Positions 9,398-18,202 of a stretch of 58,601 nucleotides of DNA are shown in pieces. The notes beneath the pieces are model-generated. The model searched no databases. It saw only the letters and a list, made by a program, of their open reading frames with translations, and had not been told where the DNA came from. Source of the stretch: BACL11 sp945865535 (GTDB lineage Bacteria; Bacteroidota; Bacteroidia; Flavobacteriales; BACL11); the NCBI GenBank assembly GCA_947502765.1, contig CANNBA010000013.1, positions 1 through 58,601 on the forward strand. Direction: 5' to 3'. Within the stretch, counting starts at the first letter, position 1, and each line of letters starts with the position of its first letter. The position numbers were made by a program, and so were the translations under genes.

Positions 9398-9895
9398 ATG
9401 AGTTTAAAATCTGAATTAAGTAAAGCGATAACTTTAATGGTTATTGCTTTGCTTTTTTTCTCTTTTAAAGCATCCTATTGGGAATTTGATAAAAAAAGCA
9501 GAGAGATTGTTTCCTCATCAATAGCTAAAATTTTTAAAAGTCAAAATTGTGGTATTGCTGAAATTGATGATACTTTTTACACTATTAAAAAGGACAATGC
9601 TATTGTTGGATATTTAGCAGTAACTGATGCGCCTTCAAAATTCCACACTTTTGATTATTATATACTATTTGATAATAAAGCAGAAATATTAAAAGTTGAA
9701 ATATTACATTATAGAGAAAATTGGGGAGCCGAAATTTGTAGTCCAAAATGGTTGAAACAATTTATAGGTATTGATACTGAGAATTCTCAAGCATACAATA
9801 ATGGTGTTGATGGGATTTCAGGAGCAACTTTATCTGTAAATAGTTTGAAATACGACTTACTTAAAACCTGTAAAGCGTTAAAATTAAAACTATGA
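9398..9895 (+). CDS. Exported FMN-binding domain protein with covalent flavinylation motif
   Basis: A 165-residue protein with one N-terminal hydrophobic segment (~residues 9-26) and an FMN-binding domain of the RnfG/NqrC/NosR type. The key mark is DGISGATLS, in which Thr144 of SGAT is the expected attachment site for FMN added by an ApbE flavin transferase (family knowledge). No ApbE gene lies in this window. The gene sits between the porin and the TonB-dependent receptor, 20 and 52 bases from its neighbours, so an operon is likely. A periplasmic electron-transfer role linked to ligand reduction is inferred from context with the HmuY-like protein downstream; not demonstrated. Confidence 0.82.
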   Translation: MSLKSELSKAITLMVIALLFFSFKASYWEFDKKSREIVSSSIAKIFKSQNCGIAEIDDTFYTIKKDNAIVGYLAVTDAPSKFHTFDYYILFDNKAEILKVEILHYRENWGAEICSPKWLKQFIGIDTENSQAYNNGVDGISGATLSVNSLKYDLLKTCKALKLKL

Positions 9896-9947
9896 TAGAT
9901 AGTATAAAAGCTGAAAAATTAACTTTATTTTTGCAGCAAATTTTGAA

Positions 9948-12011
9948 GTGAAAAATTGTATTATGATATCTTGTATGCTAACAACTTATTTTGCTTTCTC
10001 TCAGGGGCAGAATGATACTATTTTAATTGATAAAGACTTACAAGAAGTAATAATTTCTGCAACAAAAACATCTCAAACAATAACTCAATTGCCTATTCCA
10101 GTTGTAGTAATTTCAGAAAATGAAATTAAGAATTTTTGTTCCAGTAAATTACATGATGTAATTACTGCCCAAACTGGTATTGTAAGCGTTACTACCCAAA
10201 CCGGTACAGAGGGCTTACAAATGCAAGGTTTAGACGCTTCTTATATCACTATTCTTATGGATGGCTTTCCAATTATTGGAAGATCATTTGGGACTTTAGA
10301 TTTAAATAGAATCTCGGTATCAGATATTCAAAGTATTGAAGTTGTAAAGGGAGCGTCTTCAAGTTTGTATGGATCTAATGCTTTAGGGGGAGTTGTAAAT
10401 TTAATTAGTAAAACTGACATGAATGATGGCCCAATAATTAAGACCTCATTTAAATTAGCCACTCATAATACTACTAATGCAAGTTTAATTTATCAGTACA
10501 AAGAAGGATCTTTCCAGATTTCAAATGCGGTTGATTATTACAATACTGATGGATACGATTTAATAGATTCGGATTTGCTTAGTACTGTTAATCCTTATTC
10601 TAATTACACATTTCGATCGAATTTAAAATTTGCAATATCTGATAAACTTTCACTTAAGACCAATGCTCATTATTATAAACAAGAACAACTAAATATTGCT
10701 AATGAATCGAGTTCCTTGCTGCAGGGGGAGAGCAAAATTAAGGAATGGAGTGCTGGGGCTTCTGTTAAATATTTGATGTGTCCTCATTTTTCTCCAGAGC
10801 TAGAGATTTACAAAACCAATTACAGAACGGATGAGTTTTTAAATACTGAAGATGGGGCCTTGTATGAAGAAAATTATTTTGATCATACATTGTTACAATC
10901 AGAATTGAAATCACATTTTACCTATAAAGGAGTGAATAGTATTGTAGGTCTAGGAATAACAAAAGATGAATTATCAAGAAGAGATTTTACTAATGATGCA
11001 ACCCAAGATTTAAAGTTTATTTACGGACAATTTGACGCTACTGCTTTTAAAAAAGTGAATATTATACTCGGAAGCAGGTATGATAATTATGCTAATTACA
11101 CTCCAGTTGTATCTAATAAATTAGCACTAGGATTTTCTCTTACCAATAAAATAAAAATAAATAGTTCCGTGGGGACAGGCTTTAAAACTCCTGATTTTAG
11201 GCAAAAGTATTTTGACTTTACCAATTCAACCATTGGATATATAGTGCTTGGAAGAGATGTTGTTATTGATAGGCTAGAGGCCATGCCAAATGTTCAGCAA
11301 ATAATCCCACTTTCAGAATTGAATACTCCTTTAAAATCGGAAACTTCACTCAATATCAATATTGGATTAAGATATAACCCAACAAATAATTTGTCTTTTG
11401 ATTTCAACTTCTTTAATAATAAAGTAAATGATTTGATTGAATGGAAGTTGGTTGCTAAAGATGAAAACAACATAAATATTTACAGCTATTTTAATGTAAA
11501 TCAAGTTGAAACTAAAGGGTTGGAGTTTAATTCAACTTTTACAAAAATGGATAAATGGGAAATTAAATTCGGATATCAATTGCTTTACGCCTACGATACA
11601 GAGGTTGTAAACAATATTAAAAATGACACTTCCTACTTTGCTCGTGATCCAGAAACATTAACAAGTATTAAGCTTAATAAAGATGACTATTTTGGACTTT
11701 TTAATAGATCCAGACATATGGGAAATATCAAACTCAACTATCATCTAAATGATAAAACGGACTTGAATGGCTTACTTACTTACAGAAGTAAATATGCTCT
11801 TTCTGATTCTAATGGAAATGATATTTTGGACACCTATGATAACTTTACAGATGGCTATAGTTTATGTGATATAGGAATTACACATCATATAAACTCACTT
11901 AGATCTTTTCAACTTGGGGTAAAAAACATCTTTGGATTTACAAATCCAGAATACATAAGTAATATAACAGGAAGGTTATATTATATGAGTTGTACAATCA
12001 ATTTTAAATAA
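9948..12011 (+). CDS. TonB-dependent outer-membrane receptor (probable haem or iron compound)
   Basis: A 687-residue receptor. The GTG start at 9948 gives a signal peptide MKNCIMISCMLTTYFAFSQG; an ATG at 9963 would shorten it by five residues. The plug domain follows: LQEVIISATKT, VVVISENEIK, GLQMQGLDASYITILMDG, IEVVKGASSSLYGSNALGG. The rest is a 22-strand-type barrel ending in an aromatic strand (YYMSCTINFK). Length is typical of HmuR/BtuB-like receptors without a carboxypeptidase-like N-terminal domain, so it is not a SusC protein. The HmuY-like gene two positions downstream suggests haem as ligand. Energy would come from a TonB/ExbBD system; an ExbB-ExbD-ExbD set lies at 37.7-39.8 kb. Confidence 0.87.
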   Translation: MKNCIMISCMLTTYFAFSQGQNDTILIDKDLQEVIISATKTSQTITQLPIPVVVISENEIKNFCSSKLHDVITAQTGIVSVTTQTGTEGLQMQGLDASYITILMDGFPIIGRSFGTLDLNRISVSDIQSIEVVKGASSSLYGSNALGGVVNLISKTDMNDGPIIKTSFKLATHNTTNASLIYQYKEGSFQISNAVDYYNTDGYDLIDSDLLSTVNPYSNYTFRSNLKFAISDKLSLKTNAHYYKQEQLNIANESSSLLQGESKIKEWSAGASVKYLMCPHFSPELEIYKTNYRTDEFLNTEDGALYEENYFDHTLLQSELKSHFTYKGVNSIVGLGITKDELSRRDFTNDATQDLKFIYGQFDATAFKKVNIILGSRYDNYANYTPVVSNKLALGFSLTNKIKINSSVGTGFKTPDFRQKYFDFTNSTIGYIVLGRDVVIDRLEAMPNVQQIIPLSELNTPLKSETSLNINIGLRYNPTNNLSFDFNFFNNKVNDLIEWKLVAKDENNINIYSYFNVNQVETKGLEFNSTFTKMDKWEIKFGYQLLYAYDTEVVNNIKNDTSYFARDPETLTSIKLNKDDYFGLFNRSRHMGNIKLNYHLNDKTDLNGLLTYRSKYALSDSNGNDILDTYDNFTDGYSLCDIGITHHINSLRSFQLGVKNIFGFTNPEYISNITGRLYYMSCTINFK

Positions 12012-12042
12012 AATCAATTAATAAATAAAAACAAAAACAAAA

Positions 12043-12540
12043 ATGAAAACAAAAATGAAAACAATTTTATCAGTATGTATGCTTGCGAGCTTACTTTATG
12101 CGTGCACAAAAAGTGATAAGGGACCTTTAGATTGTAGCGGTATTGAAAATGGTGTAGCTGCTTTGGATGATTGTGGTACTTGTCAGCAATCCTATATTTA
12201 TAATCTTGCAACTAATACCCCAACTTACGTTGATGATACAGCTGGCATTTATCTAGCAGCAAATGAAATGCTTATTTTAGCAGGATCAGCTGCAGATATT
12301 GCTTCTAATCCAGCTTGGAACGCTAGTTGTACAGACTGTAATGATATTGTAAATGGAATAGCTGCACTTGATTCTTGTGACGTATGCCATCAATCATACA
12401 TCTATAATTTTGTAACTCATATCCCAACTTATATTGTTGATACAACTGGATTGTCATTAGATCCTTCAACTCAAATGCTTATTTTAGCAGGCTCACCTCA
12501 AGATATTGCTTCTAATCCAAATTGGAATAATTGTAAATAA
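12043..12540 (+). CDS. Lipoprotein with two Cys-rich tandem repeats
   Basis: A 165-residue protein with lipobox LLYAC (Cys21). The mature part is two ~68-residue repeats with the shared pattern DC..I.NG.AALD.C..C.QSYIYN...PTY..DT.G...MLILAGS..DIASNP.WN..C, giving four cysteines each (31/44/47/96 and 99/112/115/164). In repeat 2 the central pair reads CDVCH, a CxxCH sequence that could hold a c-type haem; in repeat 1 the same place is CGTCQ. The repeats are also similar at DNA level, so the duplication is fairly recent. I do not recognise a characterised family. Its place between the TonB-dependent receptor and the HmuY-like gene suggests a surface ligand-binding or accessory role. Confidence 0.8.
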   Translation: MKTKMKTILSVCMLASLLYACTKSDKGPLDCSGIENGVAALDDCGTCQQSYIYNLATNTPTYVDDTAGIYLAANEMLILAGSAADIASNPAWNASCTDCNDIVNGIAALDSCDVCHQSYIYNFVTHIPTYIVDTTGLSLDPSTQMLILAGSPQDIASNPNWNNCK

Positions 12541-12544
12541 TATT

Positions 12545-13156
12545 ATGAAATACACTAGCTTTTTTTTTCTACTTAGCCTTTTTCTTTTTGCTTCTTGTGA
12601 GAAAAGTAATAATGATGAAATTATTATAGATGAAGCTGTAATTAAATTTGTAGAGTTAAATGCCAGTGAGTATACTGTTAATACTTCTGATACATCATTA
12701 GCAATTGGTAAATATACAAGATTCAGTTTCTCTGAAGGAGATACGGTTAGTCATGATAATTGGGATGTAGCCTTTAGCGGGACAACAATACTTGTTAACG
12801 GGGGCAGCCCTTTTGGGGATAATCAACCTGGCAGATCAGGAAATGCCGCAGTTTATATTGCTACAGGTATTATGTCAGATATTAAAACGGTTGATGTAAG
12901 TAAATTTATTCAAGATGATACTAACTCTCCAGCAATAGCTAATGATTATGGTTTTTCAGATAAAGGGTGGTGCTCATATTCGGGAGCTCCAGATCATATA
13001 ATAAGTCCTATCCCAGGAAAGATATTAGTATTTAGAACACATGATGGGAAACATTATGCTAAAATGGAGATTCTTAATTTCTATGACACGCCTATAACTA
13101 GTCAATATGGTGGATATTATACATTTAATTATGTCTATCAATCTGATAACAACTAA
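12545..13156 (+). CDS. HmuY-family haem-binding lipoprotein
   Basis: A 203-residue lipoprotein starting at ATG 12545 (signal peptide MKYTSFFFLLSLFLFASC, lipobox FASC). An in-frame upstream TTG would overlap the preceding gene and spoil the signal peptide. The core resembles HmuY: DNWDVAFSGTTILVNGG, a long central beta region, then GKHYAKMEILNFYD and a Tyr-rich C-terminal strand (GGYYTFNYVYQ). HmuY proteins bind haem at the surface and pass it to a TonB-dependent receptor, which fits the operon. Haem ligand residues vary in this family and cannot be assigned by eye. A terminator follows at 13181. Confidence 0.8.
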   Translation: MKYTSFFFLLSLFLFASCEKSNNDEIIIDEAVIKFVELNASEYTVNTSDTSLAIGKYTRFSFSEGDTVSHDNWDVAFSGTTILVNGGSPFGDNQPGRSGNAAVYIATGIMSDIKTVDVSKFIQDDTNSPAIANDYGFSDKGWCSYSGAPDHIISPIPGKILVFRTHDGKHYAKMEILNFYDTPITSQYGGYYTFNYVYQSDNN

Positions 13157-13180
13157 TTTTTAAAAGAAGTTTTATTTAAT

Positions 13181-13209
13181 AAAAAAGCCTCCAACTGGAG
13201 GCTTTTTTT
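13181..13209 (+). terminator. Rho-independent terminator closing the haem-uptake operon
   Basis: Perfect stem AAAAAAGCCTCC / GGAGGCTTTTTT with loop AACT and a T run, 24 bases after the HmuY-like stop codon. Confidence 0.88.
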
Positions 13210-13220
13210 ATTTTTGCATA

Positions 13221-13595
13221 ATGCAAGAAGATTATTTTTCGCACCTAACACCTGAGGAAAAACACATCCTCAAAGACAAAGGCACTGAAGCTCCTTTTAC
13301 TGGAGAATACAATGACTTTTATGAAGTCGGTATTTTTATATGTAGAGCATGTAAATCGCCACTTTACCAATCTAGCACCAAATTTAACTCTGGTTGTGGC
13401 TGGCCCTCATTTGATGATGAGATTAAGGGAGCTATTGTGCGCTATGAAGATTTAAGTAGAGGTAGAGTAAGAACAGAAATTTGCTGCGCTAAGTGCGATG
13501 GTCATTTAGGCCATGTTTTTCATGGAGAGCAGATTACTGAAAAAGACACAAGGCATTGTGTAAATTCTTTAAGTATACAGTTTAAAGCTTTGTAA
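13221..13595 (+). CDS. msrB: Peptide methionine (R)-S-oxide reductase MsrB
   Basis: A 124-residue single-domain MsrB, the usual length. It repairs methionine-R-sulfoxide in proteins. Zinc ligands are the pairs CRAC (41/44) and CAKC (89/92). The active-site Cys113 lies in RHCVNS, and CGWPSF and GHLGHVF are conserved. There is no signal peptide, so it is cytosolic. TATTTTTG at 13209-13216 may be its -7 element, overlapping the T tail of the preceding terminator. Confidence 0.95.
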   Translation: MQEDYFSHLTPEEKHILKDKGTEAPFTGEYNDFYEVGIFICRACKSPLYQSSTKFNSGCGWPSFDDEIKGAIVRYEDLSRGRVRTEICCAKCDGHLGHVFHGEQITEKDTRHCVNSLSIQFKAL

Positions 13596-13619
13596 AAAGA
13601 GTTAAGGTAATTCTATAAT

Positions 13620-14813
13620 TTAGGCTTTTGGCAATTTAATTGTAAAAGTAGTTCCTACTCCTTTTTCCGACTGCATTACAAATAGACTTCCTTTATGATA
13701 TTGCTCCACTATTCGTTTAGAAAGAGATAACCCCAAGCCCCATCCTCTTTTTTTTGAGGTAACACCAGGCTTAAAAATATTTTTTAAAATGGAGCGATTA
13801 ATTCCTACTCCATTATCAGAAATGTTGATTAGAACATGGGTTTTCTCTTCAATTACACTCACTTCTATTTCTCCCTTACCTTTTATAGCGTCAACGGCAT
13901 TTTTGCAAATATTTTCAATCACCCAATTAAGCAGCACTTGACTTACAGGCACTAAAACTTCCTCCTTTTCAAAATTCATTTTGATGTTTACTTTTTCTGG
14001 AAAACGAGATTTTAAATAATTGGTAGACTCTTTTAATAACTCGATAATATTAAGAGTTTCTAAGTTTGGTTTTGATCCTATTTTTGAAAATCTGGCTGTT
14101 ATTGTCTCCAAACGAATAATATCTTTTTCCATTTCTACAACCATCTCTTTCATTCCCTCTTTTGATTTTAATAGCTCTAACCAAGCCATTAGAGAAGATA
14201 GTGGAGTCCCTAACTGATGTGCCGTTTCTTTAGCCATGCCTGCCCACACTTGGTTTTGTTCAGATCTTCTGCTTGAACTAAATATAAAGTAAGCAATAAA
14301 CATGAAAATGCCAATAAATCCAAGTTGATAAATGGGATAAAAACGCAATCTGTTAAGTAGAACAGAGTCTTTATAATAAATCCATTGGGTATCTCCAATT
14401 ATAGGAACTTCAATAGGCGTTTCTCCATTTTCTTTGATGCTAGTTAATTCCTTTCTAAGGAATTCCGGTGTAATTTCGGTAGGACTTAAAACCCCAATGC
14501 TAAAAAAGAAACTATCAACTTTTGTGTAAATCTCAAAATTTCTACTCTCTAGAATAGTATCACAGTCATCCACTAATATAACAGGGATATTGTTATTTTC
14601 AGAAATCACTTTTATGGCTAAAGAAAAATCTCCCTCTCCTGTTAAATTTACCAATTGGTTAGTTGCTGCTGCCCAAAGTTCTATCTTTTTTCTTTCCTCT
14701 TGTTTTAGTTCTTTTACTAGAATATTTGTGACAAAAAGAGATGAAATTCCAATAAGAATTGCAAATCCAATTAATGCAAATTTCCACTTTTGTTTTTTAG
14801 CGTATATATCCAT
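13620..14813 (-). CDS. Membrane-bound sensor histidine kinase
   Basis: A 397-residue protein with two transmembrane segments (~11-33 and ~160-179) flanking a ~125-residue periplasmic sensor region. A cytoplasmic kinase core follows directly, without a HAMP or PAS domain. The phosphoacceptor His199 is in ETAHQLGTPLSS. The ATPase domain has the N box NICKNAVDAI, the G1 box DNGVGI and the G2 box GWGLGLSLSKRIVEQYH. HxxGTPLS-type kinases of this build are common in Bacteroidota. No response regulator is in the window, so it is an orphan. It starts three bases after the AsmA-like gene and is probably cotranscribed with it. The signal is unknown. Confidence 0.87.
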   Translation of the reverse strand: MDIYAKKQKWKFALIGFAILIGISSLFVTNILVKELKQEERKKIELWAAATNQLVNLTGEGDFSLAIKVISENNNIPVILVDDCDTILESRNFEIYTKVDSFFFSIGVLSPTEITPEFLRKELTSIKENGETPIEVPIIGDTQWIYYKDSVLLNRLRFYPIYQLGFIGIFMFIAYFIFSSSRRSEQNQVWAGMAKETAHQLGTPLSSLMAWLELLKSKEGMKEMVVEMEKDIIRLETITARFSKIGSKPNLETLNIIELLKESTNYLKSRFPEKVNIKMNFEKEEVLVPVSQVLLNWVIENICKNAVDAIKGKGEIEVSVIEEKTHVLINISDNGVGINRSILKNIFKPGVTSKKRGWGLGLSLSKRIVEQYHKGSLFVMQSEKGVGTTFTIKLPKA

Positions 14814-14816
14814 TTT

Positions 14817-17315
14817 TTATAATTCAGGATTCCATTCAATTTCTATTTCTTGGCCTTTTTCTTCTTCTTTCTCCTTTTCTTCTGTTTGCAAGATATCTTC
14901 TTTAATAATATTGGTTATTATTTCTTTCTCTTTTTTCACGCTTTTATTTACATCTTCCATAAAACGAATCTTATCCAAAGAGATTTTAGGATCATCTGTA
15001 TTCCCAGTCATCTTAAAGTATACAGTAGTAAACATTTTTCCATCTTTTTTTTCTTCTCCAAATTCAGTTATTTTGGTATTCTTTTTTCTGAATGAAGTGG
15101 AAAGAAGTTCAGATAACAATAATGTCACTTCATAATTAATGTCTTGTTTAAACGTATGTGTGCCTGATAAAAAGATAGAAAGAGCAGATGATTTTATTTC
15201 CATAGTTGGAATAGTGATAATCTCATTAGCTACATCAATAGTATTTTCAAGAGTTGAAAATTTTACATGTTTTAGTTCGTTTAAACTTACATATGATGAT
15301 AAACTTTCTAATGGTTTGAAATCGATTAATTCCCCTTTTTCAATAATTAAATGAGATTTTATTTTTAGCTTTTTTGTATCTAATACAAAATTAGGCTTCC
15401 AATGGGATTCAATATTTAACTCAGCAGTCCCTACTCCTTTTAGCTGCTCTTTTGAAATAAATGTCTGACCATAATTATTAAATGCATCAAAAGAATTTCT
15501 GATATTGATTTGTTTTAATCTGATATTGCTTAGTAATTTTAGATGATTATTTATTGGCTCAGTTAAAGTGAACCCGCCAGCTATTTCTCCATTTAATGAT
15601 TTGGCAGTTAAATTATTTCCATTAATTTCTCCATTTTTATATGAGATAATTCCACTTAAATTAGTAGCGATAAAATTTTCATATGCAAAGTTCTTAATAT
15701 CAATGGTTGTATTAGCATCAATCCAATTTGACATTATTGCTTTGCTCTCCCCATTACCCTTGCCATCTCCTTTAGAAAGATTTCCTAAGGTCATCACTTC
15801 AGAGAAATTTGTGTAAGTTGATTTTATATCACCATCAACATAAATTTTAGGAGCCGCCTCAAGTATATAGGCAATAAAGTTCAGCATTTTGCCCTTAAAC
15901 TTAAAATCTGTTTCTGAGATAGTTGCTTTACATGAATTTACTAAAATCTTATGATTAACAAGTTTGCAATCGATAGATTCAAAAGTAAATTTTAGAGGAA
16001 ATTTTTGGTAATTAAATGCTACATTTTCAAATTTAGCATCCGAATTATGATTGGCATTTAAAAACATCTTTTTAAAGCGACTATCAAAAGCGACATTTCC
16101 TTTATAATTAGTGGCTGTAATTAGCCTTCCTCTTAATCCGATAAAAGGAGAGTTTTCAAAATAGCGGTTTACTTCTGTTAAATCCCAAGATGATTTAAAT
16201 TGAGAGTCCAAAAAATAATTATTCAGATTTGTTATAGTAAACTTTCCATTTATATCCCCATTTTTTGTTTTGGCGTTAAATAAATTAGACACGATTTTTG
16301 TAGAATTGAAATTTCTATCTTTTCCATTACTGAGATCTCCATTCATTTGCACATTATGTAATTCAAAAGGCATAGATTTCAATTTAAAATCTCCTTGCGT
16401 AACCTCATAGTTCATCTCAAATAATGGATTGTTGTCTTTATTTATCAAGCCTTTCAAGGAGCTATTAAAAGTGATTTTTCCATTTACAATAAATGGCGAG
16501 CATATCTTCTGTATATTTTCTGGTAGATGGGTGATTATTTGCTTTATTTTTTGCCCTTGTCCGTCAATTTCTAAATCAAGTGTATTTGCCTGAAATACAG
16601 ATCCTTTTACATTAAAGAGTATATTCTCAATATTTAAATCAGATTCTAATATGGTAATGGTATCCTTTGAAATTTCAGTGTTGGCAGTAAAATCAAATTT
16701 TTTAGCATTCATATAATCTGTAATTCCTACAACTAATTTATTTGAGAAACCATCAACATTAAATTCGTATTTAGTTTTGTTATTAATCGAAATAATAGAT
16801 CTTTTTAAAGCCCAACTCATGTTAAGTATAGGAACTTCTTTTTTAATATTTAGCTCAGTATTAAGAAGGCTAATTTTCTGAATGGAAACAGGAGTTTTTT
16901 CTTTGGTATTTTTCTTGAAAATCAGGAAATTTGGGAGGTTTAAATCATTGTATTTGATATTAATTTTTGCATCAGTAATTATAATACTTTGCAAATCATA
17001 AACTTTATTAATAATATCAAGTAGACTTAATTCTACATAAGCACACTTAGTAAATAAAAGGGTATCATTATTGAATCCTTTTGATTCGAGAATTAATAAA
17101 TTTGTAATTTTTACAGAGGCATAGGGAAAATTATCATAAACTGTAAACTCAACATCATCAAAAATTAATGGAGACTCTAGATTTTGCTGGATTTTATTTA
17201 TTACACTTTTTTTTATGTCGTCAGCAAAGTAGGTAATAATTATAAAAATAATACTCCCTAGAAGAAATAGAGAGATTAGCAAAACCTTAAGAATACGTTT
17301 GAAAATTTGTTTCAT
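14817..17315 (-). CDS. AsmA-like envelope protein
   Basis: An 832-residue protein with one N-terminal transmembrane helix (~9-31) followed by an AsmA-type start (DDIKKSVINKIQQNLESPLIFDDVEF, split here by family alignment) and long beta-rich repeats. A second AsmA-like segment lies at the C-terminus (GVGTAELNIESHWKPNF, LSSYVSLNEL, SSALSIFLSGTHTF). The tail is charged and Glu-rich. AsmA-family proteins are inner-membrane-anchored and extend into the periplasm; related members move lipids between membranes. That role is inferred. Start ATG 17315. It lies 48 bases after the RsuA-like gene and 3 bases before the kinase. Confidence 0.82.
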   Translation of the reverse strand: MKQIFKRILKVLLISLFLLGSIIFIIITYFADDIKKSVINKIQQNLESPLIFDDVEFTVYDNFPYASVKITNLLILESKGFNNDTLLFTKCAYVELSLLDIINKVYDLQSIIITDAKINIKYNDLNLPNFLIFKKNTKEKTPVSIQKISLLNTELNIKKEVPILNMSWALKRSIISINNKTKYEFNVDGFSNKLVVGITDYMNAKKFDFTANTEISKDTITILESDLNIENILFNVKGSVFQANTLDLEIDGQGQKIKQIITHLPENIQKICSPFIVNGKITFNSSLKGLINKDNNPLFEMNYEVTQGDFKLKSMPFELHNVQMNGDLSNGKDRNFNSTKIVSNLFNAKTKNGDINGKFTITNLNNYFLDSQFKSSWDLTEVNRYFENSPFIGLRGRLITATNYKGNVAFDSRFKKMFLNANHNSDAKFENVAFNYQKFPLKFTFESIDCKLVNHKILVNSCKATISETDFKFKGKMLNFIAYILEAAPKIYVDGDIKSTYTNFSEVMTLGNLSKGDGKGNGESKAIMSNWIDANTTIDIKNFAYENFIATNLSGIISYKNGEINGNNLTAKSLNGEIAGGFTLTEPINNHLKLLSNIRLKQINIRNSFDAFNNYGQTFISKEQLKGVGTAELNIESHWKPNFVLDTKKLKIKSHLIIEKGELIDFKPLESLSSYVSLNELKHVKFSTLENTIDVANEIITIPTMEIKSSALSIFLSGTHTFKQDINYEVTLLLSELLSTSFRKKNTKITEFGEEKKDGKMFTTVYFKMTGNTDDPKISLDKIRFMEDVNKSVKKEKEIITNIIKEDILQTEEKEKEEEKGQEIEIEWNPEL

Positions 17316-17363
17316 TTAAGCTATAAAAGTACGATAATCAGAAGAATAACGAAACAAATAGAT

Positions 17364-18170
17364 TTATAGTCTTTTTAAAATATTAATTTCATCTTGAGAG
17401 AGATGTCGATACTTTTTTCTGGGTAAATTTTTCTTTGTTAATCCCCCAAAAAACACTCGGTCTAATTTTGTAACGGTATAATTTATTTTTTCAAAAATCT
17501 CTTTTATATACTTTATTCCTCCTCTATTATGCTCAATGCCAATTTCATTTTTTTCTTTACTTTGTATGTAAGAGATAGACTCAAAAGTATTGGTTTTACC
17601 ATTCATAAATACACCTTCTCTTATTTTCTCTAAATCTGATTGGCTCAAATTCTTATCAAGTGTTATTTGATAAATAGATTTAATGGTTTGACTTCTACTT
17701 CCAAGTTTTTTAGCTAGTGTAGTGTCATTGGTAAAGACTAGTAATCCAGTTTCTGTTTTTAGTAGTTTATCAATTGGGAAAACTCTTTCTTTACAAGCAG
17801 AAGAAATTAAACTCATTACTGAGACTGTTTGAGTTCCACTATCAATTCTTCCTGAATAATTTTTTGGCTTGTTTAAAAGCACATATCTTAGAGCTTCTGA
17901 CTTGAGTTTTTGGTCATTAAATTTTACAATATCAGTGGAGCTTACTCTATACCCCATTTCAGTAACGCCAATTCCATTTACAGTTACTAAGCCTGCTTCA
18001 ATAAATTTATCTGCCTCTCTTCTGCTACAAATTCCAGCATTTGAGATAAATTTATTTAATCTCATCTTGCCATCATCTATTTTTTTCTGAGCATTTTGCT
18101 TGGCTCTAAATGATGATTTAGTAGGATTTTTTGGGCTAAAGTCTTTTTTTGATTTCCCTTCTCTTTTCAT
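17364..18170 (-). CDS. RsuA/RluB-type pseudouridine synthase homologue lacking the catalytic Asp
   Basis: A 268-residue protein with a basic N-terminal extension (~1-35), an S4 RNA-binding domain (residues 36-85, RLNKFISNAGICSRREADKFI) and a pseudouridine synthase fold (YVLLNKPKNY ... TGLLVFTND). Family members read GRLDxxTxGLL at the active site; here the aligned stretch is IDKLLKTETGLL (residues 133-144), so the catalytic aspartate position is Leu137 and the preceding Gly-Arg is Asp-Lys. The protein may bind rRNA without modifying it. ATG 18170 is preferred over an upstream in-frame TTG (18188) because that TTG lies inside a TATATTTG element (18186-18193, minus), a likely -7 box. Confidence 0.8.
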   Translation of the reverse strand: MKREGKSKKDFSPKNPTKSSFRAKQNAQKKIDDGKMRLNKFISNAGICSRREADKFIEAGLVTVNGIGVTEMGYRVSSTDIVKFNDQKLKSEALRYVLLNKPKNYSGRIDSGTQTVSVMSLISSACKERVFPIDKLLKTETGLLVFTNDTTLAKKLGSRSQTIKSIYQITLDKNLSQSDLEKIREGVFMNGKTNTFESISYIQSKEKNEIGIEHNRGGIKYIKEIFEKINYTVTKLDRVFFGGLTKKNLPRKKYRHLSQDEINILKRL

Positions 18171-18185
18171 AACTGAAATTTTCCG

Positions 18186-18193
18186 CAAATATA
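18186..18193 (-). promoter_or_regulatory. -7 promoter element for the RsuA-like gene
   Basis: TATATTTG on the minus strand, 15 bases before the ATG at 18170, matches TAnnTTTG. No convincing -33 TTG is seen at normal spacing, so the call is weak; it helps choose the start codon. Confidence 0.35.
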
Positions 18194-18202
18194 AGCAGTT
18201 CT

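Noticed and set aside
14590..15135. Plus-strand ORFs opposite the histidine kinase and AsmA-like genes (about 14.0-15.8 kb)
   Set aside because: They are antisense shadows with Ser/Ile/Phe-rich low-complexity translations and no family features, while the minus-strand genes are clear.
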